The notes beneath the pieces were generated by a model that was given only the letters and a program-made list of their open reading frames with translations, was not told where the DNA came from and did not search any database. A stretch of 64,000 nucleotides of DNA from an uncultured Parolsenella sp. Lineage in GTDB: Bacteria; Actinomycetota; Coriobacteriia; Coriobacteriales; Atopobiaceae. The position numbers and the translations under genes are program-made. The stretch spans positions 1 through 64,000 of the forward strand of contig NZ_CAKUIH010000006.1 in NCBI RefSeq assembly GCF_934660935.1, given 5' to 3'. Below, in pieces: positions 23,382-31,576 of this stretch (the stretch's first letter is position 1; the number at the start of each line of letters is the position of its first letter).

Positions 23382-24968
23382 ATGACCAACGATACCCAGA
23401 CGACGCCCACGACGGGCGCCACGCATGCCCTCCGCGAGGTTGTCGAGGACATCCAGAGCCGTGACACGCTTCTGTCAGTGCACGACATCTATAAGTCCTT
23501 CGGAACCAACGCGGTCCTGAAGGGCATTAGCCTGGAGGTCCGTCCGGGCGAGGTGCTCGCACTCATCGGAGGTAACGGCGCTGGTAAGTCGACGCTCATG
23601 AAGATCATCATGGGCATCTACTCGGCTGATAGCGGAGAGATCGAGATCGGCGGAGACAAGGTTGACATCTCCAACCCCAAGGCCGCTCTCGCCCACAGCA
23701 TCTATATGGTTCCGCAGGAGCCCATGCTGTTCCCGAACATGACCGTGCGCGAGAACATCACGATTGGCTTCAACGAGAAGCCCTCCGTGCTGTCCGAGCG
23801 CCTCGAGAAGGTCATGGATACCACGGGTTGGCACATGGACCTCGACCGCAAGGCCCTCACGCTCTCCATCGCGGAGCAGGGCATGGTCGAGATTCTCCGT
23901 GGCCTCATGCGCGACCCTGAGGTGCTCATCCTCGACGAGCCCACCTCGGCACTCACCTTCGATGAGGTCCAGAGCCTGTTCAACTGCGTGCATGAGCTGC
24001 AGAAGAAGAACATTGGCATCGTCTACATCACCCACCGTCTGGCCGAGGTCTTCGAGCTCGCCACGACGGTCGCCATCCTCCGCGACGGCATCGTCGCCAT
24101 GCAGGGCAGCGTGAAGGAATTCACGCGCGAGGACCTCGTCCGCGGCCTGCTTCCGCCTGATGCCGGCAACATCGAGAAGGAGAAGGTTGTCGCGTCTGAC
24201 GTTATCGACTATGACGCGAGGCCCGTTCTCGAGCTCAAGGACTTCAGCGGCTATGGCTTCGCCGATGTCAACCTCAAGGTCTACCCCGGCGAGATCGTGG
24301 GCATGGCTGGCGTCGTGGGCGCCGGCCGCACCGAGATGGCGACCACCATCTTCGGCCGCGACAAGGTGCTGGGCGGCAAGGTGCTCCTCGACGGTCGCGA
24401 CATCACGGGCATGAAGACGCCTGACGTCATCAACGCCGGCGTCAACTACCTGCCCGAGGACCGCTTCGCTGACGCCCTCTTCCGCATTCGCGACGTCTCC
24501 GAGAACACGACGAGCTCGCTGCTCTGCGGCAAGAAGATCGGTAGCTTCCTGCTCAACTCCAAGAAGGCTGACGAGATCAGCCAGGGCTACGTCAATGACT
24601 TCCGCACCAAGGTAACGGGCCTCGATCAGGAGGTTGGCGGCCTTTCCGGCGGCAACCAGCAGAAGATCATCATCGGCCGCATCTTCGCGACCGAGCCCAA
24701 GCTCGTCATCCTCGACGAGCCCACCCGCGGCATCGACGCCGCGGCTCGTGGTGACGTCTACGCCGTGCTCCAGGAACTCCGCAAGACCGGCGTTTCGATC
24801 CTTCTCATCTCCTCTGACATGGAGGAGGTCGTCGAGCTCGCCGACCGCGCCGTGGTCATGTTCCAGGGTCGCATCAACAGCGAGTTCAAGAAGGCGGATA
24901 TCACGCAGGACAACCTCATGGCCGCCGCCTTTGGCGTCTCCGGCGACAAGGAGGCGGTGCCGGCATGA
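23382..24968 (+). CDS. lsrA: AI-2 ABC transporter, ATP-binding protein
   Basis: A 528-residue protein with two fused ABC ATPase domains, as in ribose/AI-2 importers. Walker A GGNGAGKST is at about residues 63-71. The first signature is diverged (LSIAEQGMVEILR) and the second is LSGGNQQK. Both Walker B motifs end LDEPT. ATG 23382 follows AAGGGGAGGGAATCGA. It is the first gene of lsrACDBF and powers the LsrC/LsrD channel. An ATGA overlap starts a 20-codon frame before lsrC. Confidence 0.92.
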   Translation: MTNDTQTTPTTGATHALREVVEDIQSRDTLLSVHDIYKSFGTNAVLKGISLEVRPGEVLALIGGNGAGKSTLMKIIMGIYSADSGEIEIGGDKVDISNPKAALAHSIYMVPQEPMLFPNMTVRENITIGFNEKPSVLSERLEKVMDTTGWHMDLDRKALTLSIAEQGMVEILRGLMRDPEVLILDEPTSALTFDEVQSLFNCVHELQKKNIGIVYITHRLAEVFELATTVAILRDGIVAMQGSVKEFTREDLVRGLLPPDAGNIEKEKVVASDVIDYDARPVLELKDFSGYGFADVNLKVYPGEIVGMAGVVGAGRTEMATTIFGRDKVLGGKVLLDGRDITGMKTPDVINAGVNYLPEDRFADALFRIRDVSENTTSSLLCGKKIGSFLLNSKKADEISQGYVNDFRTKVTGLDQEVGGLSGGNQQKIIIGRIFATEPKLVILDEPTRGIDAAARGDVYAVLQELRKTGVSILLISSDMEEVVELADRAVVMFQGRINSEFKKADITQDNLMAAAFGVSGDKEAVPA

Positions 24969-25027
24969 GCCTAAACCGCCAGATCGAAGAGACCCGTTCG
25001 GATAGCGACCAGAGGAAAGAGGTGTAA
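24965..25027 (+). CDS. 20-codon coupled micro-ORF between lsrA and lsrC
   Basis: The ATG overlaps the lsrA stop (ATGA) and encodes MSLNRQIEETRSDSDQRKEV, then TAA. It is in frame with lsrC, whose ATG comes one codon (TCG) after the stop. The lsrC ribosome site GAGGAAAGAGG lies inside it. It may be a leader that carries ribosomes to lsrC, or a relic of an older lsrC start closed by a stop. The peptide is polar and shows no family. Confidence 0.45.
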   Translation: MSLNRQIEETRSDSDQRKEV

Positions 25028-25030
25028 TCG

Positions 25031-26080
25031 ATGGAGAAGGTAAAGAAGCTATTCAAGGCGCGCGAGCTCACCAGCCTGATCTTCCTCATCGCGCTGTTTG
25101 CCATCGTTGGCTTCATGAACCCGATGTTCTTGAGCCCGTCCAACGTCTCCGCGTGCTTCAACACGTCCGTCGTCTACACGCTTATTGCAGTTGGTATGGC
25201 CTTCGTCCTGTTCATTGGTGAGATCGACGTTTCCGTCGGCTCGAACCTCGGCCTCGTCGCCGCTGTCGTCGGCACGTTCCTGCGCGACGGGCAGTCGCTC
25301 GTGGTCGCAATCGTCGTCGCCATCATCATTGGCGTCGTCATCGGCCTCATCAACGGTTGGGGCGTCTGCATCATGGGTGCGCCGTCGCTGATCTTCACCC
25401 TCGGCGTCAACGGCATCCTGCGCGGCATCATCTACCTGTACACGAATGGTGCCTGGGTTGAGAACCTGCCCAAGTCCTTCAAGGACTTCTCGTCCGTCAC
25501 GCTGGTTGGCCCCCTGACGGTCTACTACTGCGCCGTCATCGCGCTCGTTATCATCATCCACCTCATCCTCACCCGCACGCGTCAGGGCCGTTACTTCGTG
25601 GCCGTGGGCGACAACGCCCAGGGTGCCACGCTCGTCGGCCTGCCCACGCTCAAGACGAAGATGCTCGCCTATGTGATCTGCGCGGTCATGGCCTCCATCG
25701 GTGGCGTGATCTTCTGCAGCCGCATCGGCTTCGTCACCCCGATGAGCGGCAACGGCTATGAGATGAAGGCCATCGCGGCCTGCGTCCTCGGTGGCATCTC
25801 GCTCGCCGGCGGCGTCGGCTCCGTGATCGGCTCTGCCATCGGCGCCGTCATCATGGCCTCGATCTCCTACCTGCTCGTCTTCATGGGCTTCTCGTCCAAC
25901 TACGACAACGCGATCACCGGCATCATTCTGCTCGTCATCGTCGTCGTCGACGCCGTGATCCAGCACCGCTCGCTCGTCAACAACCGTCACGCGAGGCTCG
26001 CTGCCCGCGTCTCCGCCTCGGCTCCCGCTGCGGAGGCCCCTGCTGCGGATGCCAACGCCGAGAAGGGCGGTGAGCAGTAA
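25031..26080 (+). CDS. lsrC: AI-2 ABC transporter permease
   Basis: A 349-residue BPD_transp_2 membrane protein with about nine or ten helices. FIGEIDVSVGSNLGL, GDNAQGA and GLPTLKTKMLAYVICA, and MKAIAACVLGGISLAGG match LsrC/RbsC landmarks. The C-terminus is an Ala/Glu-rich hydrophilic tail. The start follows AGAGGAAAGAGGTGTAATCG. It overlaps lsrD by one base (TAATG). Confidence 0.92.
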   Translation: MEKVKKLFKARELTSLIFLIALFAIVGFMNPMFLSPSNVSACFNTSVVYTLIAVGMAFVLFIGEIDVSVGSNLGLVAAVVGTFLRDGQSLVVAIVVAIIIGVVIGLINGWGVCIMGAPSLIFTLGVNGILRGIIYLYTNGAWVENLPKSFKDFSSVTLVGPLTVYYCAVIALVIIIHLILTRTRQGRYFVAVGDNAQGATLVGLPTLKTKMLAYVICAVMASIGGVIFCSRIGFVTPMSGNGYEMKAIAACVLGGISLAGGVGSVIGSAIGAVIMASISYLLVFMGFSSNYDNAITGIILLVIVVVDAVIQHRSLVNNRHARLAARVSASAPAAEAPAADANAEKGGEQ

Positions 26081-27120
26081 TGGATAAGCTCAAGAAGGTG
26101 CTCACCCACGGCCAGTCCGCCTGGAACATCCTGCTCGTGGTTCTTATCGTCCTGGAGTTCGCCATCTTTGGCGGCGCCAATCCCAAGTTCCTGCGTCCGG
26201 CACTCCTCTTCACCAGCATCAACGACAACCTTGCCGTGTTCATCCTGTCGCTCTTCGTCACGCTCGTCATGTGCACTGGCGGCATCGACATTCAGGTTGC
26301 CTCGCTCGTTGGCCTCACGTCGATCATCATCGGCGTATCCTGGCAGGACTTCGGCCTGTCCATCTGGGCCGCCGTTGCGCTCGCTACCGTCGTCGTCTGC
26401 CTCTGTGGCGCGCTCTCTGGCTTCTTGATTGGCTATTGCGGCGTCCAAGCGATGGTCATTACCCTGGGCGGCAGCTTCCTGTACTCTGGCCTCGCCCTGC
26501 TCGTCTCCACGCTTTCCAGCACCGCCTCGTACGAGTCCATCGGAGGCTTCCCCGACGAGTTCAAATTCATCGCGAACTACAAGGTCGGCGGCGAGATCCC
26601 GTTCCAGATCATCATCTATGTTGTCATGCTCGTGGTCGCTTACATCCTGCTTCACAAGACCAAGTATGGCCGCAAGGTGATACTCACCGGCGTAAACCCC
26701 TCGGCTGCCGAATACTCGGGCATTAATACGCGCAGGGTGATAATGTCCACGTATGTCCTGAGCGCGCTCGCCGCCGCCATCGCCGGTACCGTTCTCACCG
26801 CGTACCTCGGCACCGCTAAGTCCGATCTCGGTGGCGATCTCACGATGGACATCATCACGGCCGTCGTCCTCGGAGGCACGCTCTCCACGGGCGGCAAGGG
26901 ATCGATCATCGGAACCGCCCTGGCATCTCTCGCCATCGCGTTCCTTCGCTTCGGTCTCCCGCTCTGCTTCAAGATCGGCACCCAGTACCTCGACATTCCG
27001 GTTGGTGTCCTGCTTGTCGCGGTCATCGTTGGGCGTTCTGCGGCGACAAACACGGGAATCGTCCCGTGGCTGCGCTCGCTGTTTGCAAGGAAGGGTAGTT
27101 CGGAGGCAAGTGCCCAATAA
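26080..27120 (+). CDS. lsrD: AI-2 ABC transporter permease
   Basis: The second permease, 346 residues, with multiple helices. CTGGIDIQVASLVGL, GVNPSAAEYSGINT and MDIITAVVLGGTLSTGG correspond to the conserved EAA-like and glycine-rich parts of LsrD. It pairs with LsrC to form the channel. Coupling to lsrC is by TAATG overlap. lsrB follows 28 bases later. Confidence 0.92.
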   Translation: MDKLKKVLTHGQSAWNILLVVLIVLEFAIFGGANPKFLRPALLFTSINDNLAVFILSLFVTLVMCTGGIDIQVASLVGLTSIIIGVSWQDFGLSIWAAVALATVVVCLCGALSGFLIGYCGVQAMVITLGGSFLYSGLALLVSTLSSTASYESIGGFPDEFKFIANYKVGGEIPFQIIIYVVMLVVAYILLHKTKYGRKVILTGVNPSAAEYSGINTRRVIMSTYVLSALAAAIAGTVLTAYLGTAKSDLGGDLTMDIITAVVLGGTLSTGGKGSIIGTALASLAIAFLRFGLPLCFKIGTQYLDIPVGVLLVAVIVGRSAATNTGIVPWLRSLFARKGSSEASAQ

Positions 27121-27148
27121 TGGGCAAGATAAGGGAGGTTCGTTAGTT

Positions 27149-28276
27149 ATGAAGAACATGACTCGTCGCGGATTCCTGAAGGTTGCCGGTGCTGGCGCCG
27201 CCGTCGCAGGCCTTGGCCTGGCCGGCTGTGGTGGCTCTGGTTCCGCCGCCACCACCGCTGCCGCCAGCGGTGCTGCCGAGGGTGGAGACATCGCCGGCAA
27301 GACCGTCGCCTTCATCCCGAAGGTGACCGGCAACGCCTTCTTCGAGTCCGCCAACGACGGCGCTCAGAAGTACGCCAAGGACTGGGGCATCACCGTTGAC
27401 TACATCGGCGATTCCACCGCTTCCGCGTCCGCTCAGGTCGCCGTCATCAACCAGGCCGTCGCCAATGGCGTCGACGCCCTCTGCATCTCCACGGTTGACG
27501 CCGCTGGTGTGTCTGACGCCCTGAAGAAGGCCACGGACGCCGGCATCGTCGTCACCACCTGGGACTCCGACGCCCAGGTCGAGGACCGTACCCTCATGGT
27601 TTCCCAGGGCACCCCTGAGATCCTCGGCCAGATGCTCGTCGATATGTCCGTCGACGGCCTCAAGGAGCGCGGCAAGGATCCCTCTGCCGACGAGATCACC
27701 TACGTCTGGCACTACTCTCAGGCCACCGTTACCGACCAGAACTCCTGGCAGGTTGCCGCCGAGGCCATCATCCAGAAGGATTACCCGAACTGGAAGAAGG
27801 TCGCTGACAACTACTACAGCAACCAGGACGCCGAGCTCGCCATCACGACCGGCGAGGCCGTTCTCGACGCTTACCCCGACATTGACCTGATCATCTGCAA
27901 CGACTCCACCGCTCTCCCCGGCCAGCTCCAGGCCGCCGAGAACAAGGGCTACGACGCCACGAAGATCACGATCACGGGCTTCGCTTCCCCGCAGTCCATC
28001 AAGAGCTACTGCGAGCACGGCACCATCTACAACTGGGGCCTCTGGGACTGCGCCGTCCAGGGCGCCATGGGCTGCTTCGTCGCTGCCTACCTCGCCGCTG
28101 GCAACACCGTCAAGGTCGGCGACACCATCTCCATCCCGAGCATCGGTGACGTCACCGTCGAGGCCAACGACTCCATCTCCGAGGGCGCCGAGACGCTCGA
28201 CGAGAACAACGGCGTCGTGCTCCTGCCCGAGCGCCTCGTCTTCACCAAGGACAACATGAACGACTACAGCTTCTAA
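27149..28276 (+). CDS. lsrB: AI-2 substrate-binding lipoprotein
   Basis: A 375-residue Peripla_BP_4 protein that captures AI-2 outside the cell. The signal is of twin-arginine lipoprotein type: TRRGFLKVAG, then lipobox GLAGC with C27, then a Gly/Ser/Ala/Thr linker. By alignment to enteric LsrB from memory, the ligand residues K35 (FIPK), D116 (WDSD), D166/Q167 (VTDQN) and P220 (ALP) are kept, and the A222 position reads Gln. It ends LLPERLVFTKDN, near-identical in style to LsrB. RBS AAGGGAGG. A Tat lipoprotein in place of a periplasmic Sec protein fits a Gram-positive envelope. Confidence 0.93.
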   Translation: MKNMTRRGFLKVAGAGAAVAGLGLAGCGGSGSAATTAAASGAAEGGDIAGKTVAFIPKVTGNAFFESANDGAQKYAKDWGITVDYIGDSTASASAQVAVINQAVANGVDALCISTVDAAGVSDALKKATDAGIVVTTWDSDAQVEDRTLMVSQGTPEILGQMLVDMSVDGLKERGKDPSADEITYVWHYSQATVTDQNSWQVAAEAIIQKDYPNWKKVADNYYSNQDAELAITTGEAVLDAYPDIDLIICNDSTALPGQLQAAENKGYDATKITITGFASPQSIKSYCEHGTIYNWGLWDCAVQGAMGCFVAAYLAAGNTVKVGDTISIPSIGDVTVEANDSISEGAETLDENNGVVLLPERLVFTKDNMNDYSF

Positions 28277-28298
28277 GCTGTCGCTTCGCTCCTTGCAA

Positions 28299-28326
28299 GG
28301 GGGCGTCGCCGCTCGGCGGCGTCCCC
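28299..28326. terminator. Hairpin after lsrB
   Basis: GGGGGCGTCGCCG pairs with CGGCGGCGTCCCC (two G-T pairs), 23 bases after the lsrB stop, followed by GTTTG. It may partly end transcription before lsrF or protect the lsrB 3' end. Confidence 0.65.
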
Positions 28327-28330
28327 GTTT

Positions 28331-28382
28331 GCCCCGCGTGAGGTCGTTCGCCTGGCGACTCGCGCACGCTCTCACGCGGGGC
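28331..28382. terminator. Second hairpin in the lsrB-lsrF gap
   Basis: The perfect 12-base arms GCCCCGCGTGAG and CTCACGCGGGGC are separated by 28 bases that contain a smaller GTCG/CGAC stem. There is no T-run. Together with the hairpin at 28299 it would lower lsrF expression relative to lsrB. Confidence 0.65.
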
Positions 28383-28537
28383 ACACACGAGTGGGGACAT
28401 TGTTGTCCGATACCACGGAGGCTCCGCCTCATGCTTGCGCAGCGCATTCGCTGACGCGGGCCGCATCTGTCAAATCGCTACCATACTGGCGACCTCCCGC
28501 GGGGGCGTGGGAGGCGAACGAGGAAAGGAATCCACCT

Positions 28538-29416
28538 ATGGCTGATCTGGATGGACTGAAGGTCGCTCACGACTACCACGTCGACACCCCGTTTGCGAAC
28601 GACAAGGGCTTCTACGTCAAGGGCGCCAACAGCCTTGATTGGGGCATGAAGAAGCACCTCTCCAACATCTTCAATCCCAAGAGCGGCAACACCGTGATGT
28701 TCGCCTTCGACCACGGCTACTTCATGGGCGCCACCGCCGGTCTCGAGCGTCTCGACCTGCTCCTGCCGCAGCTCGCTCCCTACGTTGACTGCTTCATGGG
28801 CACTCGCGGCGCCATTCGCTCCTGCGTCCCGCCCGAGATCACGAAGGGCATCGCCCTCCGCACCACCTCCGGCTCCTCCATGCTCCAGGCTGACCTCTCT
28901 CACGAGGTCATCGCTGTTGACGTCGAGGACGCCATCCGCATGAACGCCGACTGCATGGCCGTTCAGACCTTCATTGGCGGCGACGGCCAGCTGTCCTCCA
29001 TCGACAACCTGAGCCAGACCATCAACGCCGGCTTCCGTTACAGCATTCCGACGCTCGGCGTCTGCGCCGTGGGCAAGGACATGGAGCGCACCCCGCGCTT
29101 CTTCAAGCTCGCCACTCGCATCATCGCCGAGATGGGCTGCCAGATGGTCAAGACCTATGACTGCGATGACTTCGAGGAGGTCGTGGCTGCCTGCCCCGTG
29201 CCCATCGTTGTCGCCGGCGGCAAGAAGCTTCCCGAGAAGGACGCCCTGCACCTCGCCTATGACGTCATCCGCAAGGGTGCCCACGGCGTTGACATGGGCC
29301 GCAACATCTTCCAGTCCACGCACCCCATCGAGATGGCCCAGTGCGTCAACAAGATCGTCCACGAGGGCATGACCGACGTCGAGGCTTGGGAGATGTTCCA
29401 GGACATCGCCAAGTAG
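28538..29416 (+). CDS. lsrF: Phospho-AI-2 thiolase/aldolase-family protein
   Basis: A 292-residue TIM-barrel protein. In enteric bacteria LsrF transfers an acetyl group from the LsrG product to CoA, clearing phospho-AI-2. FAFDHGYFMGATAGLERLD is diagnostic, the active lysine is in QMVKTYDCDDF, and AGGKKLPEKDAL and GVDMGRNIFQS match LsrF closely. ATG 28538 follows AGGAAAGGAATCCACCT. It is the last gene of the lsr operon. Since lsrG is not seen, the source of its substrate is uncertain. Confidence 0.93.
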   Translation: MADLDGLKVAHDYHVDTPFANDKGFYVKGANSLDWGMKKHLSNIFNPKSGNTVMFAFDHGYFMGATAGLERLDLLLPQLAPYVDCFMGTRGAIRSCVPPEITKGIALRTTSGSSMLQADLSHEVIAVDVEDAIRMNADCMAVQTFIGGDGQLSSIDNLSQTINAGFRYSIPTLGVCAVGKDMERTPRFFKLATRIIAEMGCQMVKTYDCDDFEEVVAACPVPIVVAGGKKLPEKDALHLAYDVIRKGAHGVDMGRNIFQSTHPIEMAQCVNKIVHEGMTDVEAWEMFQDIAK

Positions 29417-29610
29417 CATGGCCTTCGCGCTCGCCGCGTATGCGAGCGACGCTAGCTAGTTCTTTCATATGCGACCCCTAGCCACAAGCGAAGGGCCGCT
29501 TCCCGCGCCCGGGTCCAGTTCCTCCCCTTCCACTGGATCCGGGCGCATTAGGTATGCTGTAGGTTCGATAACCGCCGTGCGGCGGCGAAGGCGGGCGAGG
29601 GGAGAGCGCC

Positions 29611-30108
29611 ATGACGGACGAGGATTACATGCGCCTGGCGCTTGATGAGGCACGCCTGGCCGCCGAGGAGGGCGAGGTGCCCATCGGCGCCGTCGTCGTG
29701 TGCGATGGCGAGGTCGTGGCGCGGGCGCACAATCGTCGCGAGACCGATCGTGACCCCTCGGCTCATGCGGAGTTCTCCGCCATGTGCGCCGCCGCCCGCA
29801 CGCTTGACCGCTGGCGCCTAACGGGCTGCACCGTCTACGTGACGCTCGAGCCCTGCATCATGTGCGCAGGTCTTATGGTCAACTCGCGCATCGATAGGTG
29901 CGTCTATGGCGCGCCGGACCCAAAGGGCGGTGCGCTTGGCACCCTTTTTGACGTAAGCCATGACGAGAGGCTCAACCACGAGTTCGAGGTGACGTCCGGA
30001 GTACTCCAGCAGGAGTGCGCGGACGAGCTGAGGACGTTCTTCCGGGAGAGGCGCGCCAAGAAGAAGGCGGCGTCTGTCGCGAGCGAGATGGCCGCAAGCG
30101 AGGCCTGA
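29611..30108 (+). CDS. tadA: tRNA-specific adenosine deaminase
   Basis: A 165-residue zinc deaminase that converts A34 to inosine in tRNA-Arg(ACG). The zinc/catalytic motifs are HAE (H52, E54) and PCIMC (C82, C85). AGLMVNSRIDRCVYGAPDPKGG is typical of TadA. GAGGGGAGAG precedes the ATG. Its natural target, tRNA-Arg(ACG), is encoded at 53841-53917. The C-terminus is extended by a Lys/Ala/Glu-rich tail. A strong hairpin follows. Confidence 0.95.
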   Translation: MTDEDYMRLALDEARLAAEEGEVPIGAVVVCDGEVVARAHNRRETDRDPSAHAEFSAMCAAARTLDRWRLTGCTVYVTLEPCIMCAGLMVNSRIDRCVYGAPDPKGGALGTLFDVSHDERLNHEFEVTSGVLQQECADELRTFFRERRAKKKAASVASEMAASEA

Positions 30109-30159
30109 CCACATGGCTGGATCGCCTATTCGACAACCGCGGCGTAAGAGTATGAGAAA

Positions 30160-30185
30160 GGGCCATCGACCTGCGTCGATGGCCC
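30160..30185. terminator. Bidirectional hairpin terminator between tadA and the DEAD-box gene
   Basis: Perfect arms GGGCCATCGAC and GTCGATGGCCC with a CTGC loop, between convergent genes. Confidence 0.8.
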
Positions 30186-30237
30186 TGCTATTGCGTGTCG
30201 TTCGTTTCGCGTCCGCGCTTTCGTGTTCCCGCGTCGC

Positions 30238-31497
30238 CTAGAAGTGCCTTCCGTAGCGGCCGCCACGAGGGCCGCGGCCGCGACCGCGTGAGCCGCTGAA
30301 GAGGCTGCGGGTGGGCTTGGAGGTGCTGCGGCGCTCGTTGGGAACGATGCGGCCCTCAGAGTACGAGAATCCCTCGAGGTCAAAGAGGGGGATGAGCTTC
30401 TTGGTGAAGTACTCGATCTCTCGAAGCGGGCTCACCTCGTCTGGCGCCATGAAGGTGTAGGCCTGTCCCGCGGCACCGGCGCGGCCCGTGCGGCCGATGC
30501 GGTGGACGTAATCCTCCGGGTCCATGGGGACGTCGAAGTTCACGACGGCGTCAATGCCGGAGACATCGATGCCGCGGCTCATGACGTCCGTGGCGACGAG
30601 CACGCGAATCTTGCCATCGCGAAAGCGCTCGAGCGCCTTCTCGCGAGCCTTCTGCGGGCGGTCTGCGTGCATGACATCGACCTTGATCCCACTCTTCTTC
30701 AAGGTGCCGCACACGCCGTCGACACGCATCTTGGTGCGGCAGAAGACGAGCACGCGCTCAAAGCTCTCCTGCTTCATGAGGGCCTCGAGCAGCGAGATCT
30801 TGTCGCCCTGGGTGACGGGGCAAAGGTGCTCGTCAACCGTGGCGGCCGTCTCGCCGACGCGGGCGATCTCGACCACGACCGGATCCGGGAGCATGGCGTC
30901 GACCGTGCCCTTGATGCTGGGCGGGATGGTCGCGGAGAACAGGAGCGTCTGGCGCTTCTCGGGGCAGGCCTTCACGATACGGCGGACGCTCGGCCAAAAG
31001 CCCATGTCGAGCATGCGGTCAGCCTCGTCGAGAACGAGGACCTGGACCTCGGAGAGGCTCACGTGGTCATGCTCCATGAGGTCGATGAGGCGGCCGGGGG
31101 TGGCGACGAGGAGGTCGCAGCCCTTCTCAAGCGCACGAATCTGCTTGTCGAACTTGGCGCCGCCCATCACGACGACGGTCGACTGGCCGGTCTGCGCGCA
31201 GACCTCCTTCGTGACGTCCTCGATCTGCGCCGCGAGCTCGCGCGTGGGCGTGATGACGAGGGCGCGGGGCTTCTTGGGCGAGGCCTTGCCCTTCGTCTCG
31301 GCGATGCGCTGGAGCGTCGGCAGGGTGAAGGCGCAGGTCTTGCCCGTGCCGGTCTGCGCGCTGGCGAGCACGTCTCTGCCGTCGAGGACGGCGGGGATGG
31401 CGGCTGCCTGGACGGGAGTTGGCTCCGTGAAGCCGAGGGCGTTGACCCCGGCGAGAATCTGCTCGTTTAGCCCGAGCTCGGCAAATGAAGTAGTCAT
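30238..31497 (-). CDS. DEAD-box RNA helicase (RhlE/CshA-like)
   Basis: A 419-residue ATP-dependent RNA helicase. Motifs in order: Q motif GFTEPTPVQ, motif I ASAQTGTGKT, Ia PTRELA, Ib TPGR, II DEAD, III SAT, IV region LVFCRTK, V ATDVMSRGID and VI HRIGRTGRAG. The tail is Arg/Gly-rich (RGRGPRGGRYGRHF), as in RhlE-type enzymes. The start at 31497 has no Shine-Dalgarno. Instead CATACT lies seven bases before it, suggesting a leaderless message. Upstream sits the hairpin that closes metQ. Confidence 0.95.
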   Translation of the reverse strand: MTTSFAELGLNEQILAGVNALGFTEPTPVQAAAIPAVLDGRDVLASAQTGTGKTCAFTLPTLQRIAETKGKASPKKPRALVITPTRELAAQIEDVTKEVCAQTGQSTVVVMGGAKFDKQIRALEKGCDLLVATPGRLIDLMEHDHVSLSEVQVLVLDEADRMLDMGFWPSVRRIVKACPEKRQTLLFSATIPPSIKGTVDAMLPDPVVVEIARVGETAATVDEHLCPVTQGDKISLLEALMKQESFERVLVFCRTKMRVDGVCGTLKKSGIKVDVMHADRPQKAREKALERFRDGKIRVLVATDVMSRGIDVSGIDAVVNFDVPMDPEDYVHRIGRTGRAGAAGQAYTFMAPDEVSPLREIEYFTKKLIPLFDLEGFSYSEGRIVPNERRSTSKPTRSLFSGSRGRGRGPRGGRYGRHF

Positions 31498-31504
31498 AGC
31501 TGCA

Positions 31505-31510
31505 AGTATG
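31505..31510 (-). promoter_or_regulatory. -10 box of probable leaderless DEAD-box message
   Basis: CATACT read on the minus strand, exactly seven bases before the ATG. No ribosome site lies between. The same layout occurs before metN and gluQ. Confidence 0.55.
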
Positions 31511-31513
31511 CAG

Positions 31514-31550
31514 CAACGCCCCCGTCTCTGCACGCGAGACGGGGGCGTTG
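31514..31550 (-). terminator. Hairpin between metQ and the DEAD-box gene
   Basis: The perfect 15-base arms CAACGCCCCCGTCTC and GAGACGGGGGCGTTG enclose a 7-base loop, 27 bases after the metQ stop. No T-run follows. It probably ends the metNIQ message. Confidence 0.75.
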
Positions 31551-31576
31551 GTCCCATCATATGGGGCTGATGTCTC

